The notes beneath the pieces are model-generated. The model saw nothing but the letters and a program-made list of their open reading frames with translations, was not told the origin of the DNA and did no database searches. A program made the translations under genes and the position numbers. Of a DNA stretch of 41,398 nt, positions 13,840-20,948 are shown piece by piece; position 1 is the first letter of the stretch, and each line of letters opens with the position of its first letter. The stretch lies in the NCBI GenBank assembly GCA_005885565.1, contig VAXK01000053.1:1-41398 (forward strand). The letters run 5' to 3'. This DNA comes from Actinomycetota bacterium (GTDB lineage Bacteria > Actinomycetota > Thermoleophilia > Gaiellales > Gaiellaceae).

Positions 13840-15142
13840 GCACGCTCACGCCGCCGAAGTAGTGGTGGCGACTCTCCCAGACGCGGACGTCGAGCCCGCG
13901 TGAGCGAAGCGCGTCGAGCGCCTCGTCGCTGAGGCCCGGCTCGGCGTTCGCGAGCCGCCCGACCGGGTGGAAGCGCGGCCGCGCGACGGCCTCGTCGGCG
14001 CTCGCACCCTCGTCGAGCACACCCGCCAGCACGGTCAGGAGCGCCGTGCGGAGCCGCGTCCCTCCGGCCGCGCCTGCGGCGATCGCTATCCCGTCCGCGT
14101 CGTGCACGAACCCCGGCTCGAGCGGGCCCTGCACGAGATCGGCCTCGCCGAGCATGCTGTTCAGGTGCAGGTCGAGGCCCGGGAGGAAGTCTCCAGAGCC
14201 GAGGCCGAGGCTCGTCGTCAGGACGCAGACGCTCCCCCGAGCGTCCGCCGCGACGAGGTTCGTCGTGTCCCCGCCGCCCGTCGGCGCCGTGGCGTCGCCC
14301 AGCGCGTCGAGGATCGCGAGCACCCGGGCCCGCTCGCCGTCCATGCCCGCGCCCCGGAAGCGCTCGAACGTCGCCGGGAAGCCGGACAGGCCGCGTCGCG
14401 TGTCGACACGACGACCGAGGAAGCGTCCCTCGGCCGGAGAGCTCCAGATCGCCTCGTAGGCGTCGAGGTCGGCACACGTGACGAGGCCGCCACGCTCCGC
14501 CATCAGCTCGAGCAGCGCGGTTGCGAGCGAGCCGCGGTAGACGCTGCCCGCGCCTTCGGCGGCGACGATCTCGAGCGCCGCTACGAGGCCCGGCTGGCGC
14601 AGGATCGAGTCGGAGCCCAGAAGCTCGCCGCCCGGCGAGTAGATCGAAGCGCCCTCGTTCATCGTCATCACCGGCGCGAGCATCGCGAGGCAGGCCGCGT
14701 GGGCGGAGGGCAGGAGCGTCCCCGCCCGCGCGAGGCGAAGCGCCGGCTCCACGAGCCGCGGCCACGGCAGCCGACCGTGCGACCGCCACAGCGCGTCGAG
14801 CCCGGCGGGAAGCCCCGGGACGCCGCACGAGGCCGGCCCCACCGCGTAGTGGACGAGCTCCGCGCCGAAGGGGACGTCGAGGTGGAGGAGCTCGGGCTCT
14901 CGCGGCTCGGCTCCCAGGCCCGGGACGGCCACGAAACAGTCCAGGTTCGAGGCGCGCCCCGACTCCCCGTCGAGGTAGATCGCATGTCCGCCTCCGAGCA
15001 ACCCCGTCATGACCGTCTCGGCGACGCAGGAGGCGAGCGAGGCCGCGACGGCCGCGTCGGCCGCCGTCCCGCCCTCCTCGAGGATCTCGATCCCGGCCTC
15101 GACGGTGGCCGGATGGCCCGCTGCGAGCCCGGGACGGAGCAT
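13754..15142 (-). CDS. ggt: Gamma-glutamyltransferase family protein
   Basis: A 462-residue Ntn-hydrolase of the gamma-glutamyltranspeptidase family, which transfers or hydrolyses the gamma-glutamyl group of glutathione and related amides. Family segments are GGTAADAAVAASLASCVAE at about 24-42, LLGGGHAIYLDG, then the autoprocessing site GGGDTTNLVAADARGS with the likely nucleophile Thr293. It ends with LNSMLGEADL and GGVSVLTR. It is shorter than the typical 530-580-residue periplasmic enzymes and has no signal peptide, so it may be cytoplasmic. ATG 15142 is preceded by TAGGGT at a 7-nt distance and by no Shine-Dalgarno sequence. It lies antisense between ribF and rpsO, breaking an otherwise plus-strand run. 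Confidence 0.88.
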   Translation of the reverse strand: MLRPGLAAGHPATVEAGIEILEEGGTAADAAVAASLASCVAETVMTGLLGGGHAIYLDGESGRASNLDCFVAVPGLGAEPREPELLHLDVPFGAELVHYAVGPASCGVPGLPAGLDALWRSHGRLPWPRLVEPALRLARAGTLLPSAHAACLAMLAPVMTMNEGASIYSPGGELLGSDSILRQPGLVAALEIVAAEGAGSVYRGSLATALLELMAERGGLVTCADLDAYEAIWSSPAEGRFLGRRVDTRRGLSGFPATFERFRGAGMDGERARVLAILDALGDATAPTGGGDTTNLVAADARGSVCVLTTSLGLGSGDFLPGLDLHLNSMLGEADLVQGPLEPGFVHDADGIAIAAGAAGGTRLRTALLTVLAGVLDEGASADEAVARPRFHPVGRLANAEPGLSDEALDALRSRGLDVRVWESRHHYFGGVSVLTRSGGAGDPRRNGAAATPAPAGSPDVR

Positions 15143-15149
15143 CGTTGCT

Positions 15150-15155
15150 ACCCTA
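15150..15155 (-). promoter_or_regulatory. TANNNT box (TAGGGT) 7 nt before the ggt ATG
   Basis: On the minus strand TAGGGT is followed by seven nt and then the ggt ATG. The overlapping plus-strand TACCCT (15149-15154) could serve as a -10 box for rpsO. No clear -35 is visible for either direction. Confidence 0.35.
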
Positions 15156-15236
15156 GTCGCCGGCCGCGACCTCGGCCGCAGGCGTCCTTCCTTCGCGGCG
15201 CGCTGGGATCGCGGGGCCGTCTACCAGGAGGTCTTG

Positions 15237-15506
15237 TTGACCCTCACCAAGGAAGCGAAGCAGGAAATCATCTCGAAGCACGGGCGCAGCGAGACCGATA
15301 CGGGCTCGGCGCAGGTTCAGATCGCGCTCCTCAGCACACGGATCAACGAGCTCACCGAGCACCTGCGCGCGCACCCGAAGGATCACTACTCACGGCGCGG
15401 GCTGCTGAAGCTCGTCGGCCGCCGGCGCCGGTTCCTGAACTACTTGCAGCGGAACGACCTGGAGGGGTATCGCGGACTGATCAAGGAGCTCGGTCTGAGG
15501 CGGTAA
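15237..15506 (+). CDS. rpsO: 30S ribosomal protein S15
   Basis: S15 is a primary 16S rRNA-binding protein of the 30S platform. The start is TTG 15237, 5 nt behind a perfect AGGAGG (15226-15231). The next TTG upstream (15234) is too close to that site. The product is exactly 89 residues, the standard S15 length. It contains SETDTGSAQVQIALLSTRIN, HPKDHYSRRGLLKLVGRRRR and the C-terminal LIKELGLRR. It precedes pnp, as in most bacteria, with a 133-nt folded gap between them. Confidence 0.96.
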   Translation: MTLTKEAKQEIISKHGRSETDTGSAQVQIALLSTRINELTEHLRAHPKDHYSRRGLLKLVGRRRRFLNYLQRNDLEGYRGLIKELGLRR

Positions 15507-15524
15507 AAATCTATGCACGCCCAA

Positions 15525-15542
15525 GCCAGACTGACGTCTGGC
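15525..15542 (+). other. Perfect 7-bp hairpin after rpsO
   Basis: GCCAGAC, loop TGAC, GTCTGGC, 18 nt after the rpsO stop. It lacks a U-tract, so it may be a processing or 3'-end-protecting hairpin rather than a terminator. It could partly separate rpsO from pnp expression. Confidence 0.5.
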
Positions 15543-15563
15543 ACGGGATTTACGTCTACGGAG

Positions 15564-15634
15564 GGTGGAAGTTTGAGCGAGTCACGCCGCCCGCGTGGCT
15601 GACTCAAACCTCCACCTTCCACGAAGAGTGGAGG
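15564..15634 (+). promoter_or_regulatory. Folded pnp leader that can cover the pnp ribosome-binding site
   Basis: A long hairpin pairs 15564-15577 with 15603-15616 (13 of 14 pairs). It is topped by an inner stem GTCACG/CGTGGC (15581-15586 with 15594-15599). Next to it CTTCCAC (15616-15622) can pair with GTGGAGG (15628-15634), which contains the pnp Shine-Dalgarno. CCTCCAC in the 3' arm of the long hairpin (15609-15615) matches the same GTGGAGG perfectly. Opening or cutting the long hairpin could therefore expose an alternative anti-Shine-Dalgarno. In E. coli, RNase III and PNPase autoregulate pnp through a leader hairpin at this location. Confidence 0.65.
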
Positions 15635-15639
15635 AATAC

Positions 15640-18099
15640 ATGGCAGTAGCAACGCAGCGCCAGACGACGGTGTCGGCCACCGTCGGCGGGCGCGAGATCA
15701 CGTTCGAGAGCGGCAAGCTCGCGAAGCAGGCCGACGGCGCGGTCGTCGTCCGCTCCGGCGAGACGATGGTGCTCGCGACGGCGCAGGGCAGGACCGAGGC
15801 CCGGGAGGGCGCGGACTTCTTCCCGCTCACCGTCGACGTCGAGGAGCGGATGTACGCCGCCGGCAAGATCCCCGGCGGCTTCTTCAAGCGTGAGGGCCGG
15901 CCCACGGAGCGCGCCATCCTGACGGCGCGCATGATCGACCGGCCGATCCGGCCCCTGTGGCCGAAGGGCTTCCGGAACGAGGTGCAGGTGATCTGCACCG
16001 TCCTGTCCGCCGACCTCGTGACGGCGCACGACATCCTGTGCATCAACGGCGCCTCGGCGGCGCTGATGATCTCGCCGCTCCCGTTCCTCGGGCCGGTCGG
16101 CGCCGTCCGGATCGGCCGCATCGACGGCGAGCTCGTCGTGAACCCGACCCTCCCCGACCTCGAGGAGTCGGCGCTCGACCTGATCGTCGTCGGCACGAAG
16201 GAAGGCCTGACGATGGTCGAGGCCGGCGCGGACGAGGTTCCCGAGGACATGCTGCTCCAGGCGCTCGAGCTCGCCCACGTCGAGATCGTGAAGCTCTGCG
16301 AGGCCCAGGAGGAGCTCCGGCGCGAGACCGGGAAGCCGAAGTGGCTCGACCCGGCGCTGACGGAGGAGCTCGAGGGCCAGCACGGCGAGGAGCTCCGGCG
16401 GCGGATCGCCTCCGACGGCCTGCGCGAGGCCGGGGCGCTCGTCGAGGAGATCCTGCCGACGCTCAGCATGGACTCGACGGAAGAGGACGTCACGCGCCAG
16501 ATGCAGATGCGCCAGAGCCTCGCGCTGATCCTCGAGAACGCGCGGCTCGACGCCGTCAAGGGCCCGGTGCACGAGCAGTTCGAGGCCGACCTGCGCGCGC
16601 TGACCGAGGCCGAGCAGGACTCGAAGGAGCTCAAGTCGGCGAAGCGGCACCTGCTCTTCGAGCGGATTATCGAGACCGTCGAGCTGCCGTTCCCGGTCGG
16701 CCCGGCCACCGTCGACGGCGACGCGCCGGCGGTGAAGGACTCGCTGACGAAGAGCTACGTCAAGAAGGCCGCCGAGGCGATCTACAAGGAGCTCGTGCGC
16801 CGGAAGATCGCCGTCGAGAAGCGGCGGCCGGACGGTCGCGGCGCGGAGGAGATCCGTCCGATCGAGTGCGAGGTCTCGGTGAGCCCGCGCACGCACGGCT
16901 CGGCGCTCTTCACGCGCGGCCAGACGCAGATCATGACCCTGCTCACGCTCGGCACCGCCAAGGAGGGGCAGCGGATCGACGACCTCTCCCTCGAGGCGGA
17001 GCGCCGCTACATGCACCACTACAACTTCCCGCCCTACTCGGTCGGGGAGACGGGCTTCATGCGCGGCCCGAAGCGGCGCGACATCGGCCACGGCGCGCTC
17101 GCGCAGCGGGCGCTCGAGCCGATGGTCCCGCCGCTCGAGGACTTCCCGTACACGATCCGGCTCGTCTCGGAGACGCTCGAGTCGAACGGCTCGTCCTCGA
17201 TGGGCTCGGTCTGCGGATCGACGCTCGCCCTGATGGACGCAGGCGTGCCGATCAGGCGGCCCGTGTCCGGAATCGCCATGGGTCTCGTCAAGGAGGGCGA
17301 GGACTACGTGATCCTGACCGACATCCAGGGCGCCGAGGACCACCTCGGGGACATGGACTTCAAGGTCGCCGGGTCGCGCGAGGGCATCACCGCGCTCCAG
17401 ATGGACATCAAGATCACCGGCGTCACGCAGGAGATCATGCGCGGCGCGCTCGAGCAGGCGAAGAGGGCGCGCGAGTTCATCCTCGAGAAGATGCTCGAGG
17501 CGATCCCCGAGCCGCGCACCGAGCTGTCCGCGACGGCGCCGCGTATCTCGACGGTCAAGATCGACCCCGAGAAGATCGGCATGGTGATCGGCAAGGGCGG
17601 CGAGACGATCCGCGCGCTCGAGTCCGAGAACGAGGTACAGATCGACATCGAGGAGGACGGCACGATCCTCATCTACGCGACCGACGGCCCGAAGGCGGAG
17701 GGTGCGATCGCCGCGATCGAGGCGCTGACGAAGGAGCCGGAGGTGGGGGACACCTACACCGGCAAGGTCGTCAAGACGACGCAGTTCGGCGCGTTCGTCG
17801 AGCTGAAGAAGGGCACGGACGGCCTGCTCCACGTCTCGAACGTAGGCCCGGGCCGCGTCGGCCACATCGAGGACGTGATCGACCGCGGCGACGTGCTCGA
17901 CGTGCTCGTCCAGGAGGTGGACAAGGCACGCGGCCGGATCGGCCTGAAGTTGATCGCCAAGCACGAGAACGGCTCGCTCGTCCAGCCGGAGGAGCTGATC
18001 GAGCGGGCGAAGAACGCCCCGCCCCGCGAGCGCGAGGAAGAGCGTCCGCGCGGCGGACGCGACCGCGGCCGAGGCGGCCGCGACCGCGGGCGGAGGTAG
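15640..18099 (+). CDS. pnp: Polyribonucleotide nucleotidyltransferase (PNPase)
   Basis: PNPase degrades RNA 3' to 5' by phosphorolysis and can also add nucleotides to 3' ends. From ATG 15640, behind GGAGGA, the protein has 819 residues. Two RNase PH cores occupy about 10-240 and 330-560 (GQTQIMTLLTLGTAKEGQRI; HHYNFPPYSVGETGFMRGPK). A helical linker separates them. The KH domain has IGMVIGKGGETIRALESE and the S1 domain has GKVVKTTQFGAFVELKKGTD. An arginine/glycine-rich tail ends the protein. In Actinobacteria this enzyme is also associated with ppGpp metabolism. The leader between rpsO and pnp carries a possible autoregulatory structure. Confidence 0.96.
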   Translation: MAVATQRQTTVSATVGGREITFESGKLAKQADGAVVVRSGETMVLATAQGRTEAREGADFFPLTVDVEERMYAAGKIPGGFFKREGRPTERAILTARMIDRPIRPLWPKGFRNEVQVICTVLSADLVTAHDILCINGASAALMISPLPFLGPVGAVRIGRIDGELVVNPTLPDLEESALDLIVVGTKEGLTMVEAGADEVPEDMLLQALELAHVEIVKLCEAQEELRRETGKPKWLDPALTEELEGQHGEELRRRIASDGLREAGALVEEILPTLSMDSTEEDVTRQMQMRQSLALILENARLDAVKGPVHEQFEADLRALTEAEQDSKELKSAKRHLLFERIIETVELPFPVGPATVDGDAPAVKDSLTKSYVKKAAEAIYKELVRRKIAVEKRRPDGRGAEEIRPIECEVSVSPRTHGSALFTRGQTQIMTLLTLGTAKEGQRIDDLSLEAERRYMHHYNFPPYSVGETGFMRGPKRRDIGHGALAQRALEPMVPPLEDFPYTIRLVSETLESNGSSSMGSVCGSTLALMDAGVPIRRPVSGIAMGLVKEGEDYVILTDIQGAEDHLGDMDFKVAGSREGITALQMDIKITGVTQEIMRGALEQAKRAREFILEKMLEAIPEPRTELSATAPRISTVKIDPEKIGMVIGKGGETIRALESENEVQIDIEEDGTILIYATDGPKAEGAIAAIEALTKEPEVGDTYTGKVVKTTQFGAFVELKKGTDGLLHVSNVGPGRVGHIEDVIDRGDVLDVLVQEVDKARGRIGLKLIAKHENGSLVQPEELIERAKNAPPREREEERPRGGRDRGRGGRDRGRR

Positions 18100-18103
18100 A
18101 AGG

Positions 18104-18129
18104 GTCGGGGCCGCTTGCGCGGCCCCGAC
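18104..18129 (+). terminator. Strong hairpin between convergent pnp and the secreted-protein gene
   Basis: A perfect 11-bp stem, GTCGGGGCCGC/GCGGCCCCGAC with a TTGC loop, starts 4 nt after the pnp stop and ends 8 nt before the stop of the opposing gene. There is no U-tract, but its position between convergent genes suggests it stops or protects transcripts on both strands. Confidence 0.6.
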
Positions 18130-18137
18130 TCGAATTC

Positions 18138-18767
18138 CTACACCCCTTTCGAGACGACCTCGCCGCTCGCGAGCGTGGCGTTCTGCGTGCAGTCGTCCGC
18201 TCGGAGCGACGACGACGGAGCGACGAAGGTCACGACGTCGCCGGCGATCGCGGCCGGATACGAACGGCCTCCGCACGTATAGGTGACCGACCGCACGTCC
18301 GGCGCCTTGATGCCGACCACGACGAACGGCTCGCCCGAGCGCTCGGCGTCCGGATCGAGGGCGAGGCCGATGAGCGGCTCCGTGTCGTTCGGCGGCGTCC
18401 GGGTACAGCCCACCGCCGCGGCGAACGCGATGCAGTAGCCGCCGTTCGCAAGCGGAGCCCGGTAGGCGTCGAGGCCGGCGGCGTAGCTGCCGGCCGCGGC
18501 GCCGAAGCGATAAATCGGCCGCGTCGCCGCGATCTCACCGTCGGTCAGCCCGACGTCCCCGCGTATCGAGGCGCGGGAGAGGAACGACTTGGCGTCTGCG
18601 AGAGTCTTGATCTTGATCGTGCCGCCGATCGGGACCCCGCCGGCGCCGTGAGCAGCCCGGACCGCGAGAGCCCGATGAACTCGGGCGTCTCCCAGGCGAC
18701 CCGAGAGAACGAATGCTGCGACGGTGAGGGCGAGAGCGGTCGTGGCGAAGGCGAGCAGGCGTCTCAC
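18138..18767 (-). CDS. Predicted secreted protein of unknown function
   Basis: A 209-residue protein starting at GTG 18767, 8 nt after the stop of the cysteine-rich protein gene, with an AAGGGGA ribosome-binding site in the gap. An N-terminal basic-hydrophobic segment (RRLLAFATTALALTVAAFVL) looks like a signal peptide or anchor. The mature part has four cysteines (GGYCIAF, VGCTRT, TYTCGG, DDCTQN), compatible with two disulfides, and a central block ANGGYCIAFAAAVGCTRTPP. I recognise no known domain. The operon arrangement suggests it acts with, or is exported alongside, the upstream small cysteine-rich protein. It is inserted between pnp and the M16 protease gene, which are adjacent in many actinobacteria. 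Confidence 0.72.
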   Translation of the reverse strand: MRRLLAFATTALALTVAAFVLSGRLGDARVHRALAVRAAHGAGGVPIGGTIKIKTLADAKSFLSRASIRGDVGLTDGEIAATRPIYRFGAAAGSYAAGLDAYRAPLANGGYCIAFAAAVGCTRTPPNDTEPLIGLALDPDAERSGEPFVVVGIKAPDVRSVTYTCGGRSYPAAIAGDVVTFVAPSSSLRADDCTQNATLASGEVVSKGV

Positions 18768-18775
18768 GTGTCCCC

Positions 18776-19183
18776 TTAGGTGTGCCAGTCCGTCCAGCAG
18801 CGCGCCGTGTTCGAGCCGTAGCCGGCGTCGGTGATGCACCGCGAGTACACGTAGTAGCCCTGGCTTCCGACTTCGTAGTACACGCAGCAGCTCCCGTTCG
18901 TGTGGACGACGCCGAAGGAGCCGGTGCCCGCCGAGTAGTAGTACACCCGCGTGTGGCAGCCGTACTTGCAGGTGATGACGTTGCTGTCCCGGAGCGCGAC
19001 GCTCGCAGTCGTCTTCGGCGCATCGGAGTAGACGGTGCAGTAGTTGAGGGCGTCTCCGCAGTAGTAGGTCGTGTAGCTGGCCGCCCAGCTGATTCCGGCT
19101 GCGAGCGCCAGAGCGGCCGCTGATGCCACCACGGCCAGCCAGACGACCCGCCGCGATCGTGCTCGGAGGTGGGACTTGCTCAT
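18776..19183 (-). CDS. Small secreted cysteine- and tyrosine-rich protein of unknown function
   Basis: A 135-residue protein. ATG 19183 is preceded by GAGGAG and lies about 20 nt downstream of a good sigma-70-type promoter. An in-frame ATG further upstream (19228) would fall within that promoter and is rejected. A basic N-terminus and the hydrophobic run VVWLAVVASAAALALAAGIS form a clear signal peptide, probably cleaved near ISWAAS. The mature part of about 100 residues has eight cysteines (YYC, NYC, TCKYGC, SCC, SRC, ARC) and many tyrosines (TRVYYY, CVYYE, GYYVYS), suggesting up to four disulfides. No family is recognised. It heads a two-gene operon with the secreted protein downstream. Confidence 0.75.
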   Translation of the reverse strand: MSKSHLRARSRRVVWLAVVASAAALALAAGISWAASYTTYYCGDALNYCTVYSDAPKTTASVALRDSNVITCKYGCHTRVYYYSAGTGSFGVVHTNGSCCVYYEVGSQGYYVYSRCITDAGYGSNTARCWTDWHT

Positions 19184-19208
19184 CACGCTCCTCGTGATCG
19201 TTGTGTCG

Positions 19209-19237
19209 AGTATACGGCGAAGTTGCACAAGTGTCAG
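19209..19237 (-). promoter_or_regulatory. Sigma-70-type promoter of the secreted-protein operon
   Basis: On the minus strand CTGACA (-35, 19237-19232) and TATACT (-10, 19214-19209) are separated by exactly 17 nt. Each matches five of six consensus bases. Transcription would start near 19202, about 20 nt before ATG 19183 with its GAGGAG site. This is the best promoter match in the window. Confidence 0.7.
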
Positions 19238-19355
19238 CTATTGGCGGCGCGTAAGTCTCCCTTTGGCCACTGGCTCGGTCCATCCCTCGGCCGGGCTCAT
19301 GAGCTGAGCAGGTGCGGTCGATGGAAGCGGCGAGCCTCTGTCGGCTCCGACTGCT

Positions 19356-20939
19356 GTGGCGAAGAAACAGTCGACTGTGACACACCTGCGCGGCCTCCTC
19401 GAGGTCACGAGCCTCGTCCGTGGCGAGGACGACCTCGACGCGGTCCTGGAGGCCATCGCCCGGACGATCGCGGAGTGCCTCGGCTTCGGGACGGTCGCGG
19501 TCAACCTCTACCGGCCCGCGTGGGACGACTTCCAGGTCACGAACGTCTACGGCAACCCCGGCGCGCGCGAGGCGCTGCTCGGCGACGCACGCGACCTCGC
19601 CTCTTGGCGGCCCCTCCTCGACGACCGCTTCCTGCGCCGCGGCGCGTACCTGATCCCGCACGAGCACTTCGACTGGGCCGCGGACGTGGCCACCTTCGTG
19701 CCGGACATCGAGCCGACCGACGATCCCGACGCCTGGCACCCGGAGGACGCCCTGATGGTGCCGATGCGGCACAGCGCCGGGCACTTGCTCGGCATCCTCT
19801 CCGTGGACGAGCCGCGCTCGGGGCGCAAGCCGAGCGACGAGGACCTCGACGTGCTCGTCGCGGTCGCCGAGCACGCAGCACTTGCAGTCGAGGGCGCCCA
19901 GGCCGCCGCCGAAGCCGCGCGCCACCGGGCCGCGCTCGAGCAGCTGCTCCGCGTCTCGTCGCGGCTCTCCGAGACCCTCGACGCCGACGAGATCTTCCAG
20001 TCCGTGTGCGAGAGCGTCCGCGACGCGCTCGGGTTCCAGCACGTCGCGATCGAGCTCGTCGAGTCGGCGACCGGCCGCCTGAGCGCCCAGGCCGCGGTCG
20101 GCTGGACGCTCGGGGACGAGACGCTCTCGGCGCCGGTGACGCTGGCCGACATCGCGCCGCTCCTCGATCCCGCCTTCGAGGTCGAGGGCTGCTTCCTGCT
20201 GCCGAGCGACGAGGGCCAGAGGCGCTTCACCGCCGGGCTCTTCGTCTACCACTCGCGCCTGAACGGCCGCGGCCCGTGGGCGTGGAACCGGCACTGGCTC
20301 GTCGTCCCGCTCGTCGACCGGACGGGGAAGACGATCGGCGTCATCTGGGCCGACGAGCCCGAGGACCGGCTTCTCCCGCCGCGCGAGCGTCTCCAGGCCC
20401 TGCGCCTGTTCGCGAACCAGGCCGCGACCGCGGTCACGCTCGTCGAGCACGTGCAGGAGCTGCGCTTCCTGGCCGACCACGATCCCCTGACGCGGCTCCT
20501 GAACCGGCGCGTCTTCATGGAGCGGCTCGACTCGGAGGCGGCCCGCGCCGATCGCTCCGGTCGCCCCTTCGGGCTCGTCCTCTGCGACCTCGACCGGTTC
20601 AAGCTCCTGAACGACTCGCAGGGGCACCTCGCGGGCGACGAGGCCCTTCGGACGCTCGGCCGCATCCTCGGCGACGCGCTCCGCCGCTCCGACGAGGCCT
20701 TCCGCATCGGCGGCGACGAGTTCGCGCTCGTCCTTCCGGACGCCGATCCCGACGCCATCGAGTCCGTCGTGGAGCGGATCACGGTCGCGATGGAAGGCGC
20801 GCTCCAGACCGTTCGGGCGAGCTTCGGCGCGGCCGCCTACCCGAGCGACGCCGGCCACCCCGAGGCGCTCGTGCACGCTGCCGACGCGGCGCTCTACGAG
20901 GCGAAGCGCGCGGGCGAGCGACTGCGTTTCGCCGCGTAA
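19356..20939 (+). CDS. Diguanylate cyclase with two GAF sensor domains
   Basis: A 527-residue soluble signalling protein that probably makes cyclic di-GMP from two GTP. Two GAF-like sensor domains occupy about 10-175 and 185-360; the second follows a coiled linker EAARHRAALEQLLRVSSRLS. The C-terminal GGDEF domain starts at HDPLTRLLNRRVFMERLD. Its active-site loop GGDEF lies at about 452-456. An RxxD inhibitory site (RRSD) lies five residues before the loop, so product feedback is likely. There is no membrane segment; input is cytoplasmic. GTG 19356 has no obvious Shine-Dalgarno. It diverges from the secreted-protein operon and lies just upstream of the M16 protease gene. I see no EAL domain in the window. 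Confidence 0.88.
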   Translation: MAKKQSTVTHLRGLLEVTSLVRGEDDLDAVLEAIARTIAECLGFGTVAVNLYRPAWDDFQVTNVYGNPGAREALLGDARDLASWRPLLDDRFLRRGAYLIPHEHFDWAADVATFVPDIEPTDDPDAWHPEDALMVPMRHSAGHLLGILSVDEPRSGRKPSDEDLDVLVAVAEHAALAVEGAQAAAEAARHRAALEQLLRVSSRLSETLDADEIFQSVCESVRDALGFQHVAIELVESATGRLSAQAAVGWTLGDETLSAPVTLADIAPLLDPAFEVEGCFLLPSDEGQRRFTAGLFVYHSRLNGRGPWAWNRHWLVVPLVDRTGKTIGVIWADEPEDRLLPPRERLQALRLFANQAATAVTLVEHVQELRFLADHDPLTRLLNRRVFMERLDSEAARADRSGRPFGLVLCDLDRFKLLNDSQGHLAGDEALRTLGRILGDALRRSDEAFRIGGDEFALVLPDADPDAIESVVERITVAMEGALQTVRASFGAAAYPSDAGHPEALVHAADAALYEAKRAGERLRFAA

Positions 20940-20942
20940 GAT
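20937..20942 (+). promoter_or_regulatory. TANNNT box (TAAGAT) 6 nt before the M16 protease GTG
   Basis: TAAGAT begins at the stop codon of the GGDEF gene and is followed by six nt (CGGTTT) and the GTG of the protease gene. No Shine-Dalgarno sequence is present, consistent with a leaderless transcript starting at or next to the GTG. Confidence 0.4.
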
Positions 20943-20948
20943 CGGTTT

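Noticed and set aside
13967..15233. Plus-strand open frame opposite ggt
   Set aside because: The minus strand encodes a recognisable gamma-glutamyltransferase with its catalytic Thr. The plus frame is Arg-rich shadow until the S15 coding part.
15604..18276. Very long open frame antisense to pnp
   Set aside because: It is the mirror of pnp at about 70% GC, where stop codons are rare on the opposite strand. It is Arg/Asp/Leu/Val-rich and has no domain, and pnp is certain.
18776..19183. Bacteriocin (for example lactococcin 972-like) identity for the cysteine-rich protein
   Set aside because: Size and secretion fit loosely, but the eight-cysteine/tyrosine pattern does not match a bacteriocin family I can name, and no immunity or dedicated transporter gene is adjacent.
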